Positions 46,401 through 59,130 of a stretch of DNA of 64,000 nt are shown here, in pieces. Source of the DNA: Pleodorina starrii (Eukaryota > Chlorophyta > Chlorophyceae > Chlamydomonadales > Volvocaceae); assembly GCA_030267565.1 (NCBI GenBank), contig BRXU01000009.1, positions 952,001 through 1,016,000 on the forward strand, written 5' to 3'. The notes below the pieces were generated by a model. It did no database searches. It was given only the letters and a program-made list of their open reading frames with translations, and was not told the origin of the DNA. Within the stretch, counting starts at the first letter, position 1; each line of letters begins with the position of its first letter. Position numbers and translations under genes: made by a program.

Positions 46401-49400
46401 CGGCTATGGACGCTGTCTGCAGATGGCTGACGCCTGAGCCCCATGTGCCACCCAGAAGTGAACCCGAGGAAAAGCTCCCCGATTGAAAACCTTGCTGCAA
46501 CCCCAGGCGCGGCCGCGCGGCCTGTTGCCCCTGCTGCAGTGGATACTGTTGTTGTTGCTGCTGCGCTGGCTGCTGTGGCCGGATGCTGTCGAATGCGTCC
46601 CAAAGGCATACCGCCGAGGGTCCCCCCCAGCTTCCGCCGCTGACACCGCCAGCGACGGCCGCAAGCTTCCGAAGAAACTCCGCGTCCTTCTCGCGCTGCG
46701 AGGGGGCAGTGGCGGCGACGGCCGCGGAGCTGCCGCCGCCGGCGTCGAGCGTCAGGACCGCCGCCGTGTTTCCTCCAGGGTGCTGGTGGCGGCCAGCGTG
46801 TGCGAGGGTGAAGGGTTGAGCGGATGTGGCAGGCGGAAAGCCGTCCAGCTCCATCGGCCTACAGCCACTGCCACCGCCGCCGCCACCATCACCAGCAGCA
46901 GCAGCACCCCGGCGTCCCAGATCAGCCGTCAAGCTGCGGGGGAGGCCCGCCTCGGTCTCGTATGATTGGCCCATCTGTTCCATGGACGCCCATAGTCCGG
47001 CGGCGCTGACCGGGGGGTCCCGAGCGCCCATACCCGGGATGCCGCTGCTGGCACCGCCGACGTTACCGCCGCTACCGGTTGGCTGGTTCAGCGGCTGCAA
47101 ATTTAGTGTCAACATTGCTGCGGGGTTTCGAGAGTAAACGGCGTCGCCTAGGGCTGTCTGTCCCCCGTGCGTTGCGCCGGCGCCGGCTGTTTGGGCACCG
47201 GCGCCGGCAGCGTCCAAGGACTCGTCGGATCCACTGCCGCCGCCGCCCCCGGGGCCGCCCGCCATTGTCGCGCTGCCGCCCTGCAGCAGTTGGGAGACCA
47301 TGCGGACCAGCGTCAGCAGCCATGGACAGGACAGCAGCAGACGGCCCGCCAGGCCCACATATAACGCTTGGCTGCCAGGCGGTTTCCGAGCCCTGCAGCC
47401 GCTTCGCCTCTGGCTGCTCGAGAGCTCCGTGCCGCACACGAAAACACCTGGCGGCAAGCGGTGCAAGGCCTGACACCAGAGCACCGGACACACCCCTTGA
47501 CGCAGCGATGAAAAACATGACGCCGCCGTACAGTATCATTCTGTCGACACGGACACGACACGCGCACGCACGCACCATGGACCCGTCTCCGCTTCCCCCC
47601 GCCCGACCGCCGCTGTCAGCCGACGCTCCCGGCGCTCGTCCCATCTGGGCCCCATTGCGGCCCGGGCTGCCGCTCTGCAGGGACCGTGCAACCAACAAGG
47701 GAGCTCGTGCCACAGAGATGGACGCCGCAAAGGGCTCAGGAAGCGGCTCTTCATGGCTAAAAATGTAAACGCCGCGTAGCCACTGTACATAACACACGCT
47801 AAAGGTTTAGGGTTTAGATGCTACCTGTTGTTGCTGCTGCTGACGTTGCCGCTGGGGGGCAGCCAAGTTGGTCGGCCCGGTATTGGCCGCCGCAGCCTCC
47901 TCCACGGCGCCGCCCTTTTGAAGGGTCGTCTGTATGCGCCGCCGCAGGTTCCGGTCCTTGGAGCGAGCGACACAGCTCCTTTGGGTGAGGGTGCAGGGAG
48001 AAGGAAACGGGGATCTTGCGGCAACGGAAGCGGCAACGGATTGGGAAGGAATGGTTCCATGCCACTGCAGGAATTTTGTGGACTTCGGCCCAAATTACTG
48101 ACGAGGCTGTCAGCCCCTTCAGCCTCGGACTTCCTCGAACCCCATATAATCCCGAAACACCCATCTTGTAGGGCAGCGGCATCCAGCCCATGCACACGCA
48201 CGCGCACACACCTCCGCACACCCTCGAACTCGCGCAGGTCCTGGAACTTGTTGCACTGCTGACAGAAGCGCATCTCCTGGCCATGCACCAAAGCCGCGTC
48301 CGCCTTGAAGTGAGATTCGCAAACTTTCGGAAGCGGATGTTGCGTTTGCGCAGCAGCGAGAGGCGGGACGGGACGGGGCAGATGGAAATTCGTGGGTGGG
48401 TAGGACTTGAGGGATGTGCGAGATAACGATTTAGCCGCAGATTAGATTAGAGGCTGCGAAGAGGGCGATTGGGGGCCCCTAGGGCAATAAAACGGCATCA
48501 TGATTCGCGTGGGACGTGCAGCTGGATTAAGCCCACGCGCCTACGGCCCGACACAACACAACACAAGGCATTGGCCATTCTGCCCTCCGTGGGGATAAGA
48601 AGCCTCAACGAACATTGCATAGTATTGGGTGCAAAGCTTGTACAGCATAACGTGACGTATACCTCAGGTGTACGTCGGGCGGGGTTCTGCTGCAATTTGC
48701 AAGGCTGTGCTGCGGCACTACCGCTACACACCGAAACGGCGGGTTGGCGGAAATCCATTTCAGGCCGGTGGGGCCAGGGACCCCGCTCATCCGTGTCACG
48801 CAATTACTACCAAGAACTGCGTCACACATGGCTTCAATGCCTTGGCCTGGACGTGCTATGCAGAGGAGCCTGTCCACAGCCTGCTTCATGCAGGCGTGGG
48901 TCCGGGCCCTGTACCTGAGTAGCGCTGCAAGTAGGCCTTCTCGCCGGAGAGGTCCCGGCCGCAGCCATCGACCTTCAGGGCAGAGCGGGGTGCGCGGGCG
49001 GTGAGGGTTTGCAAAAACCCGGACCAGAGACCCATCCAGGCAGGCAGGACTCTCCTAATTCTCCATGGATTCCTGCAATTCAGAACTGCCCTTCACTGGC
49101 CACTGGAAGGCGGCAGCGTCCGTGTTGCGCTGTTCGACACCTCCAGAGGACAAATCGAACATCCCCAACAGCTACATCCAAGCTATCAAGATGATTTGCA
49201 GCGCCAAATCATGCCAGCATGTTCATTTCATGTTGTGCGCCAAACAAGGCCCTGACAGCCGGCGAGATTGCGCCAACCTTTATGGACAAAACACAGGATG
49301 GCAACCCTTCACTGTTGCTTTATTATTTGATGCTTGCCCTCAACGACAAACCTGGCAAGTAGTAGGACGTGCGGCCTTCCGCGACCGCTTCGGAAGCAAG

Positions 49401-49679
49401 GTTGCGTCCATCGTTTGGCCCGCTGGGCACCGGGGATCCTCCCCAGTTTTCCGTGCGTCCGTGCCTGACACAGGAAAAAAGCCTCCCTGAAGACGGCAGG
49501 GGACGGGTGGGGGCAACATCTTCCTGCTTACCTTGAGCGCGGGCCAGTCCAAGGTAAGGATCGAAAACGTAAGCTGTACTATCCCACGTGTCCTTGGCAC
49601 GTTTGTCCTCATCAGACTTCGCGTAGAGACCACCTCGCGAGCCGTCATAGTCGGACATGATTGCAGAGGCCTTGCTCAT
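40431..49679 (-). CDS. SBP-box transcription factor with ankyrin repeats and C-terminal membrane segment
   Basis: Large regulator of the SPL1/SPL12/CRR1-like class, about 1,849 aa. Exons in transcript order: 49679-49532, 49482-49352, 48972-48915, 48323-48212, 47978-47825, 47280-45982, 45751-44870, 44566-44260, 43822-43096, 42794-42197, 42106-42068, 41835-41729, 41418-40431. The 42197/42106/42068 borders are the least certain. The SBP domain is pieced from four exons: CQVDGC, LSGEKAYLQRYSVCESH, MRFCQQCNKFQDLREFEG, then VRRSCVARSKDRNLRRR as basic tail/NLS. The second zinc site has Gln where the usual His stands. A long Gln/Gly/Ala-rich middle follows, then SPL-type blocks (LKLFSCMPEDLPGDM, IFMRPGCVHLIVNVRL, LAGRNLLRPGTRFYARC). 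Ankyrin-like repeats lie near 41050-40750 (LSLLQLAVASCN, TPLHLAAASAAL). A hydrophobic helix (LVGLPLLLGSLLTVLLAAVL) sits near the C-terminus. No CRR1-like Cys-rich tail is seen. Confidence 0.87.
47802..47820. repeat. interstitial telomere-like repeat in SBP gene intron 5
   Basis: GGTTTAGGGTTTAGATG is two-plus units of TTTAGGG placed directly beside the 5' splice site of the intron after exon 47978-47825 (gene on the minus strand, so it reads CTAAACCCTAAACC in the transcript). It may be a trace of break repair or chance. Confidence 0.6.
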
Positions 49680-50087
49680 ACTGGCTAAAACTAAACGCGC
49701 GCTGCGGCTGTCATTCTCCCTAAGTCAAGAAAATGCATTTCCAGGTGTGTCCTCATTGGGCGCCCTTTGCAGGAACCGCTGACAGGGGCTAATTCATTTT
49801 CGATAAGATCTTTTTCGTGCATCGCAATGTGCGTGGATGGACGGAGTTCTTTTCATTAGCATCGCTGACCAAGGACTTCGCCTTGCTTGATGATGATGAT
49901 GATGATGTTACAAGCTTCAACGAGCTCGTACGGCTCAAACGAACCCGGAGGCTCATGAACCGCTTCAGCCACGCAGAAAAGCATACGAAAACAAGAGAAA
50001 CAGTAACCAAAGAAGCGATGTAACGTCAGGATACAGGAGAAGCACAGACGAATGGCATAACTTGAAAGATAGATGCCAAGCACAACT
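49680..50087. other. SBP gene upstream region / LINE 3' region
   Basis: Presumed promoter of the SBP gene at the left and 3' tail of the LINE at the right. A (TGA)n run at about 49888-49906 reads (ATC)n in the LINE direction and could be its simple-repeat tail. No clear target-site duplication was found. Confidence 0.5.
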
Positions 50088-51430
50088 TTACGCAGAGATG
50101 CATTCTCGCCGTAAGCGGAACATTTCGAAAATAGCACTCGCAAGACCACGCTGGTCGTCAACTTGCATGACATCGTTAACACACGCACCAACGGGCACAC
50201 CCAAATCCCAAAGCCTCTGCCGCGCAGACGCAAGCGCAGAGCACTCCAGCAGAAAATGCTTCTCATCCTCCACAGCACCATTAGAGCGACACGCCTTACA
50301 CACACGAAGCTCCCTAGACCTGCTGCTCTCGCTATTAATCGCTAAGTCAGACACACACAAACGAAAACGAAGTAAGGAACGGTGGTGCGCAGGCGGGATG
50401 TACCCCTCGAACTGCTTTGGTAACCCCATCCAGTGCTTGTAACGGCACATCTTAACACCAGGCTTCCTGCCGTCCGAAACGAAAGTGCCCGGGTCCACAG
50501 CCAACCTATCACTGCCCCAATCGTCGTTGACGCGACCCCTGAGGGTGTCCATCAGCGCCTCAACGTCAAGCCTGCACGCCGAAAAACGCCTAACCCTAGT
50601 GTCCATGTTACCCGCCGCCGCTTCTTCGCCCCAGTCGTGCCCTAAGAGGTTCAGAACCCGAATGACCTTGGAGCCCCAACCGTCTGCCTGCAGATCCGAT
50701 TCCAAAGCCAAACGGATCTCATGACGAAAAGCGCTGTGATACACGTTGCTAGTGTCCTCCACCAAACTGTTCCAAAAACGAAAAACGGATTCAGCCCAAT
50801 GCAACTGTAGAGGCATCTGCCCGAGCTCTCTAAACAGCAACTGCAGGGGTGGAACGGCAGCTCCGACCAGCTGTTTCATAAACGAGATTTGCAGCTTGAC
50901 CATACGGTCCCGGATAGCGGCCTCAAAATAACAAGAACGCGGAGCATCGTTAGCCGGGAAACCCCTCCCTATCATGGCTAAAACCAAGTCAGCGCCCCAT
51001 AGCTGCGAACCGTACGAAAGAACAGAGCGAACTTGAGCGTTGAAACATTTCATACCGACTGAGGGGAGCAACAGCCCCTGCCGACGCAGCTTGCTAAGCA
51101 GAGAGAACATGGCCCGCCGGCCCGCAGCATAAAGCTCGTCCGTGCAGGACGAGAAAGCGCTGTTAGGACCAAAATACAGCCCGAGATAGCGTGCGCGCGT
51201 CTTCCAAGTGATAGGTCGGACCGCCGGCAACCCGTCCTCCGTCACGCGCATAGTGGCCAAGTCGCTGATCGCATAAAAGTGGCTCCTGACCTGGGCATTG
51301 GGGTGGAAAAACAGCAGCTCGCACTTCTTCGCATTAACGGTAAGACCGAACGCTTCCGACCACTCCCGCAGCGCTGCAAGCAAGCTCATCAAACGACGCT
51401 TTGTCGCAGCAAAAAGGCTTAGATTTGACG
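50088..51430 (-). mobile_element. 5'-truncated non-LTR retrotransposon (LINE), RT C-terminal part
   Basis: One long minus-strand frame runs to the stop at 50088. It begins inside the reverse-transcriptase palm (SLFAATKRRLMSLLAALREW, then FGLTVNAKKCELLFF) just after where the catalytic YADD would be, so the element lacks its 5' half including the active site. The thumb region (TRARYLGLYFG, SVLSYGSQLWGADL) follows. Near the end is a Cys/His cluster, CKAC...HFLLEC, of the zinc-binding type found behind LINE reverse transcriptases. The frame is intact, implying a recent insertion, but it cannot be active. The ORF technically extends to 51521; similarity fades near 51430. Confidence 0.8.
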
Positions 51431-51521
51431 ACCATCTTCCCGTACCGAAAAGTACGATACGGCGTGCCAGGACAGGACGAGAAACGCATAAGACATAACT
51501 GAGCTCGCCTGCACGCTGCAA

Positions 51522-52276
51522 TGGGGTGAGGTTATGTGGTTATCAATCTGCTGGTGTCTGGACCATGGTAAAATGGCCAACACGCGTGGCGTTGTATAAT
51601 GACGAAGCTCCATTTTGAGCTGGCGCGGCACACTGCGGCAGAGCGGTAGTGGTAGTTGCAGTGGGCTCAAAATTCTCCGAAGCGAAGTCTGCGGAGTGCA
51701 TCCGGGCGTATCAGGCAACCACTATCTCAGCGGTTTCCGAATGTCGGTGGCGGCCTAATAACATAGGTTGGCCTTCGACTGCTACGCAAGTTCTCAAACG
51801 AGAACATGCAGGCCGAGGCTCGGGAGGAGGCTGTAAGTGCACTCTTCCCCAAGCTCCCAAGCGCCCCAAGGGCCGGCCCCAAGACTGCTCGTGTGCTCTT
51901 GCTAGGCACGGCCCACGGGTTCGTCCGCCATGCGCACGACACGAGCACGCACGCATCTTGCAGCATGGCGGCGTATGGGGGACGACCAAGGATGATTTCT
52001 GTCCTGGCTGCATGGAAGCGGTTAATGAACCCGTACCTGTCCGTCAACCGGTACAGCACGTGACCAATTCAAGACTCAAGTGCGCATACTTTGGACTGAT
52101 GGCAGAGAACAGGCTGAAGTGCTTGCCGTGCATTGTGAGAACTGGTTGTCATCCGACATTTCCCTCACAACGGTACCGGTGCGGCATTGCCAAAGAAGCG
52201 ATATCTTTGTAGTGCGAGGTGTCGGCCGCAAAGTATCCAATTTCATTCGCTTTCATTTATCTTTACAAGAGTGCTC
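51522..52276. other. intergenic, no gene recognised
   Basis: Lies between the LINE and RPA49 and presumably includes the RPA49 promoter and 5' UTR. Short unconserved frames only. Confidence 0.5.
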
Positions 52277-55200
52277 ATGTCAGCCAAGCGACAACGTGTG
52301 ACGCTGGAGATGCCGTCGGCAGGCCAGGCGGCGCTGCCAGCGGTCTGCTACCTGCCTAGCATCCTTGACGCCAGCGATGTTGCGAGCAACTCGTTGACAG
52401 CATCCGAGGGCACTCAGCAGTCGCCCGCGAAGCGGCTGAAATTTAACGTTCATGCCAAGCAGCGACTTGGTTCCAGCGTTCAGCTGGTGCACGCAGCCCT
52501 CGGCGAGATCGAGTACGTGGGACGAAGCGATGGCGACGAAAATGCCGGGGTGCAGCCCTGCAGCTACGCTCTGGGCGTGTACCGGCCGGGAGATGGCAAG
52601 CTGCAGCTGGTCAGCGTGGCGGGGGACCGCCTCTTCCGCCTGGACACCAGGTGCGCTGCAGTGCGGTGCGGTGCGCCCGGAGGTCCGCCCTCCAGCGAGG
52701 GGATATTCGTACTGTTGGGGTCTCTGCTCCGAAACCGGTCGCTCAGGAGGGCGCCCTGGGGCACCTGAGGCGCGATGTAGTGGCTGCCACCGTCGTCGTC
52801 ACCGCAGCCGCGAAGGGCCTGGGTCGGACCGCCCACAGCCCCCGCCAAGCCGCACCCTCAGGAACGGCGCACCTTGGCACAGCTTCCTGCGCCGCCGGTC
52901 GTTCGTAGTCATCCGCGCCGGTCGTTCGTCGCTTGTCCCCCTGACGACGTTCTGAAGCCATGTTTCGTTATCAGCCCCCCTCCTCCCCGACCCTCGCTGC
53001 CTCCATCAGCTCCCCGCCCCTGGCAGCCACCCCTACCACTCGGGGACTGATTGTCGCTCCCGGCCCCTTCCCCGCCCAGGCTTCAGGGCCTGGTGTATGC
53101 GCCCACGGGCACGGGCGCCGATGATGACGCCAACGCCCGGGAGCGCAGGAAGCTGGCGGCCAAGAGGCGCGGACGGACGCGGGGGGGTGGGGTGGGGGTG
53201 GGAGCAGGCGGCACGGGGGACTGGGGCCTCTTCGGGTTTCGGACCCCACCCTACTCACCGCCACGACGCGCCGTCATTGGCTTCCCACCTCAGCTCACCT
53301 GCCTTGACCTGACGATCTCATCTGGCACATCCCCCGCACCTCACTCCCCTTTCCACACGCCTCGAACCCCCCGCCCATTGCTTTCCACTACCCCCTCGAC
53401 CCCTTGTTGTCTTGGCCCCCGGCCCCCCACCGGCCCCCCCACCACAGGCTGGTGGACGAGTTCGGCTCCACTCGGCGGCGGCGGCAGATGACGGCTCGGG
53501 AGGCGGGGGTGGTGGCGGCGGACAAGATCAGCGGCGGGGAGGCGGTCAAGGAGATGCTGGGAGGGGTGGCGGCGCGGGGGCAGGAGGGAGGACTCACGAG
53601 AGAGGAGGTGGGGCGATTGGGTGTGTGTGTATGTGTATGTGTGCGGGGGGGGGGGGGAGAGGCGGCGGAGGTAGAAGGGAGGGGAGGGGAGGGTAAGGGG
53701 GGCAAGAGCGCGAGGAGGGGGGGACGGACGGGACAACCCGGGTTGCACTGCTCTGGGCTGGGCTGCATTGCTTTGACGCTTCAGATTTGCGGCCTGGAGT
53801 TCGGACGAGTTGGGGATCTCACCCGCCGGCGCGGCTCGCCCCGGCTCCTGGCCTCCCCCTCCAGGCCACCAAGCGCGCCTTCGCCCAGCGTACCGTGCCT
53901 CCACACGACCCCTCCGCCACCACCGCCTCCGCCGCCTACCCCCTGGAGCTGCTGCTGGGCCCGGCGGACAGGCAGCAGCAGCGGGCGGACGGCGAGGCGG
54001 CGGGGGGTGCGGCCAACGGCGCAGCGGCGCTGGTGCGTGAGCTCAACGCCGGATTCATTCACAAGCTGGCGGAGGACCAACAGGTGGGGGGCCTGGCGGG
54101 CTGGGTAGGGTGGGGTGGGGTGGAGGATTCAAATTGGAGGCCCCGCGAGCGTAGGTGTAGCGCTCAGGTGGCTGTCTGCCTTTTCATTCGTCTGTTGCTG
54201 CCCAGTGGTGCTCAGTGACCCGACAATGACCCGACATTGACAGTGACAGTGACAGTGATCCGGTCCTCTTTGGTAACCCCTGCCCCCCCTCGCTCCCTTT
54301 GTGCTGCTGCGGCTGCTGCTGCTCTCTCGCTCGCTCGCTCTCTCGCTGCGGGGCTCACGGGGGGTCCTCAGGTGCTGGCCGAGGCTCGTGAGAAGGAGCT
54401 GGTGAGGAGGAGGAGGAGAGGGTTAGGGAGGGGAGGGGGTTGAAGACGGGGCGGGACGGGTCGGCTAGGGGGTCCCGGGTTCGGGTCCAGCATCCGAGAT
54501 GCAAAGGTGTGGGGCGGGCCCATGGCAAGGGGGAGCCATGTAGCGGGTCGGTGGTCCGAACGGGGTCAGGTTTCGGATGTCACATCCTTCCCTTCTCCTT
54601 TGCGCAAAGGGGAAGGGGTTGCAAAGGGGAGAGGTGGACGTCAGCTGAGTCTCGGAGGAGGTTCCCCTGCCTTGACCCGACATTGCATCCTCTCGCCAAA
54701 TATATATTCGATCCCGCATGCTCGCGCGCGCCCAATCCGCAACCCTCTCACCTTGTCCTTCTGCCGGCGGCGGCAGTCCCCAGGCCTCAGGCCCTTCCTT
54801 TCCCTGCGTGTCTTCCTCTCGTTCCCCTACGACCGGGCAACCCAAGGCCCCCTCTCCCCCCGTCACCCTCCCCCTCCCCCTCCCTCCCCCCCAAGGTGCA
54901 CCCCTATGTGCTCAGCCGGCTGGGTCCGCTCCGCTCCATCAAGGCATCTGAGGAGGAGGACTCGCACTCCCGGGCGCATGAGCGGGCCCGGTACCTGGCG
55001 CTGCTGGCGGCGCTGCTGCGGATGAACGTGAGGGAAGGGGGGGAGAGGGGGGGATAAGGGGTTTGGAGGTTGGGGGGCGGGAAAGGGGGGGCTGGGGACT
55101 TGGGTGGGATGAGGTCGGGCCCGTTTGGGGGTGTTCGGGTTCCAGTTACTACCTTACAAAGCGCACAGTCCGAGCTCGACAGCCAGCGTCGTCAGGTGGC

Positions 55201-57105
55201 CTGTCGGCGGGAAGGTACCGTATGGAGTGGCCCTGCTGACACGCGCAATGGACTCATCCGCCGAGCGCTGTTATCCCCTGCTGCCCGGCACCCCGCTGGG
55301 CTGTCGCTCGTGGTGAAACCACCAGCTGAGAGCTGGCGGGAGCAGACACGACACGACACGATGGCGTGGAAGTGATCCGTGGGACCGTTGCTGGCGGCAG
55401 GGCTGATTGCCACTCCCCCGGGGAGCCGCGCACGTCCCGTCCCGCGCTTTCCTCCTCACCATGCAACCAGCACGGCTCCGCCCGCCCGGCCCTGCACCGC
55501 CCTCCCTGCCCATCCCCGCATTCCTTACTGGCCAGCGAACCAACCAGCCGAACCCCGATGGAGACCGACCCAAGGCCCCACCCCACCCCACCCGTACCCC
55601 GCCCCGCCCCCTCATCCCAGTCCCGGCTCAACCTGGTCCCCAAGGGCGAGGGGCTGATGGGCGTCGCCAAGGAGCTCAAGATCAGGGAGGGACTGGCGGA
55701 GCACCTGTTGGACAAGTTCTACGTGCGAACGTGAGTAATTGGAGCAGACCAGCGCGGGCGGGAGGGGGGTGGGCGCTGGGGGCTGGGGGCCAGGGCGCGA
55801 CCCCGACTCCAACGGGTCGTTGCGTACCCAGCATGACCCCGATAGTACCGGCGACCGTATCGCGGGCCCCCATCCCGGGGGAGCGGTAGTTTGCTGGGGG
55901 CCCTGGTTCGTGGCTATGGGCGTTGATTCGGCCGCGTACCACACGTGTGTCACCCCGCCCCGCCCGGACCCGTCCCCCCCCCTCCTATGTATGTACTTCT
56001 CTGCAGGGAGGACGTACTGCGCGGCGTGCGGTACAGCCGTACCGACGCCCAGAAGGCTATGTTGCTGTCGTACATTTTGGCGGTTGCGGTGGTTGTGGAG
56101 GACGGCTTCATGGACAAGGAGGAGTTTGAGGAGCTGCGCGGCGCACTCAAGGTACGGTACGCACAATGATGTGGACGTGGCGGCGGCGTTCTGCTCCATG
56201 TACTGCATCATGTACTGCCGTCTTGCCCGAGGGCGGCTGCCTGGCCTAAGTGCTGAACGCACGACGACGTAACGTTTGGGGCGACGGTGGCGCGAGCACC
56301 TGCACCTGCAGGGGCGTGCGTTCAGTCGTTTGCCCGGAGGTTGTCTCTTGTCTGCTCAGTTGGTCAGCTGCTGCTGATCAGTCGGTCGCATCAGAGTACC
56401 GCCGAGCACCCGCACGCAACCTCAAAGACGGAATGCTACCGGGTGAATTGAGGAGCAAGCAACATGTCAATCATCGCTGCCGGCGGTCGATGCTGAGTGA
56501 GTGGAGCGGAAGGCTCCGTACACATGAAACCTCATCTCTGCCGCACCGCTTCCCCCTGCTCCGCCGCTGCTTCTCAGCCTGTCACGCCCTCCTTTCCCCT
56601 CCTCTCCTGCCTCCCCCCCCTCCGGCTGTGCTGCTGTGGTGTGCCCGCCCGCCCGTCTCTCAGCTGGAGGCGACCAAAGTGGCGACCGCTATGCAGCAGC
56701 TGGGCTGCTCCGTCAAGGCCGTCAGACTGACGGTGGGTCAAACCCAGTGTCCACCTCAGCCTCTCGGGGTGATGCGGTGCTGCGACCACTCCTCCCCCCC
56801 GCGACTTCGCCCATCTTCAAAATTTCCCCCATCCCCCTTGTGGTATCACTCTTGGCCCAGTTTTCATCCTGCATTTCCACTTCTTCTGCCAGCTTTGCCT
56901 ATTTTAACCCTCGCCCCTTGCTCCCGACAATGTACTGGTACCGTGCCGCCACGGGGACGCCCGCCCGCAGGTGGAGCGGTCGGGTCAGACCATGCAGGTT
57001 CCCGCCTACACCGTCAGCCTGCTGCGCCAGCGCGGGCTCAATGCCAAGACGCTGGCGGAGTGCTTCCCGGAGATCAAGGTCGGAAAGGGCAAGGGCGGCA
57101 AGTAG
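52277..57105 (+). CDS. RPA49: DNA-directed RNA polymerase I subunit RPA49 (A49/PAF53 family)
   Basis: Nucleolar subunit of RNA polymerase I that supports rRNA initiation and elongation with RPA34. Exons: 52277-52650, 53080-about 53190, 53448-53607, 53865-54083, 54372-54401, 54896-55027, 55621-55730, 56007-56151, 56664-56732, 56971-57105 (about 495 aa). The N-terminal dimerisation part contains CSYALGVYRPGDGKLQLV and LVDEFGSTRRRRQMTAREAG. A linker has QRTVPPHDPSA. The C-terminal tandem winged-helix part includes VHPYVLSRLGPLRSIK, YLALLAALLRMN, LLDKFYVRT, MLLSYILAVAVVVEDGF, QQLGCSVKAVRLT and YTVSLLRQRGL, then a Lys/Gly-rich end. ATG 52277 is the first Met of the frame. All junctions except exon 2/3 are phase-consistent with GT-AG introns. 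Exon 5 is only 30 bases. Identification rests on the order of family-like blocks. Confidence 0.82.
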
Positions 57106-59130
57106 ACGGCCGGGCCGCGCGGCAAACGCCGTTTGGCCGAGGGGGGAAGGAGGAGGAGGGTGTTCAGGGTTTTCTGGAGTTCAGTTCGGCGAGCGATGTC
57201 AGGAGTGGGGGCAAGCCAAGCTCACAGTCGGGTTGGAAGAAGGGTTGCAGGTGGGCAATGGAATGAGGATGGACCCGAAGTCTTTTGTGGACGCAGAACT
57301 GGCGCCGTGGCGCGGAGGGGGGGAAAGAAAGCGGAAGGGTTGGGCCCTGAAAGAGAGGGAGGGGGCCACGCAGCGGATTGGGGTGCCCACGTGTGTCTTG
57401 TGTACGTGTCTGATGCCGGCGGGCTGGGCGAGGGAGGGAGGCTCGCTTGGGGCGAGCTGGAGATGGGTTGTGCGCTAGCGTGCGACCCATGGCAGGACAC
57501 GGCCGCGGGGAGTCCTGGCTTGTCGTGTGTTGCGGGTTTAAGGGTCTGTGAACATCGGAAGGGAAGGGCGGGTCATGCAAACCGCATTTGGGGGGGGGGG
57601 CGCTGTCCACCCGTAGCCCCATTCCCGGATTGCTGCCAGGAGGGGGAGGAGCGGGTAATAAGGGGCGTCTTGGACGTTTTGCATTACGGTACCTCCCTAC
57701 CCGAGGGATGTACCGTACATGGCGGAGTCCGGGGGCGGACAGGCAGCCTGTTTCGGTGCAGGCCAACCGGCCGTCGGAAGTCCCGATGCAGATGGCGGGC
57801 GACCTGTACCGGCCATCTGGCCGGTAAACGCGCGTGGGGCCACATCGCGTTGCAGCGCGGCGCACAAGCGGACGGCCTCCCGCGGTGCTGTGATGACCAG
57901 CTGACAAGCCGAGTGAGGTGCGAATCCCAACCTACTGTTGGGGCAAGCGCAACCCAGCTGGCTGTCTCCTCGCAAGACTGCGACACTTTCGCACATGCTT
58001 CTTCTTGCCAGACAGTGCCGCACGATACGAAGCGCTCGGAACACTTGAGGTTCACAGACAAGATATATCGGCACCTTTCGGATGCGCATTCATCCGACAC
58101 ATAACAACCTTTATCGCGAGCCTCCCGGCACGCACACCCAACCCTCCCGCAGCCTCCCAGCCGCACGTGAAAAAACTCCAATCCCGCTCACCACCGCTCC
58201 GAGCGGCTCCTTCCGGAGGCCACATCGCTCCATCCACTGCTGCGTCCACTGCTGCGACACCTCCGGTCCAGCCCAGCCCAGCACCCCACCTCCCGCTCGT
58301 GCTACTGCTGCGCCGTCGCCTTGCCAGGCATGCGGCCGCGTCGTCGCCCGTTCCTTCGCTCCACGACCCAAGAGCCGGGCCCGGGCCCTGGCCGGGCGGG
58401 ATTCAGGCTTCTTAGCGTGACGTGCTCTGCTGCCGGCGACCGGTATTGGCGAGGCAGCGCCCGCCCACCAGTTCCCAGCGCCCCACCCAGCGCCCCCAAG
58501 CCGCAACATTGGGTGGGGGCACCGCACACCACCGGACAGCGCGGTCCGCAGCCGCTGACCACACCCCCAAGTGCCTGCCCCCTCCCGCACGTTGTGGGAT
58601 CACGTCACCACGCGGCAGCAGCAGCCCACACCAGCCATTACTGTTGGACTGCTGCGGGGGACGGCATGGCTGCCATCCGCCCCCCGGGATGAACAACGCA
58701 AGCCATCATCGGGGGTTGACACCCCCACCGCGCCGCACCCCCGGGGCCAGTGCCCACCCCCTCCGCCTGAACGCCTAGCCTGACGTGGCCGCCGATGCCC
58801 CAGGACAAACGCGACTGCCCGCTGGCGCCCGCACGCCCCTGGGCAGCAAGGAATGCTAAGAATGCGATACGTGGGATGTGATGGTGGTGTTTTACTATGC
58901 GCCCGTGAGCCCTGCACCGGCCGACTACACTCCTTCCGCGCCCTCTCGATGAAGCCCTGGCTCACGTGCACAGCCCAGCGGCATGGCTCCCTCTCTCCCC
59001 TCCCACCCCCCTCTCATTCTCCACGCCCACGTCCGCTCCCTCCCCTCTCGCCGGTGAAGACCTCAGGTCGGGGCCCCCTGTCGCCCGCCGCCGCCACCCC
59101 CGCAGCTGCTCCTCCTCCGCCTCCTCCTCC
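57106..59130. other. intergenic, no gene recognised
   Basis: RPA49 3' flank, then DNA with a G-run at about 57591-57600 and C/A-rich stretches. No conserved frame or RNA gene. The right end would be the 3' UTR of the small secreted-protein gene. Confidence 0.55.
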
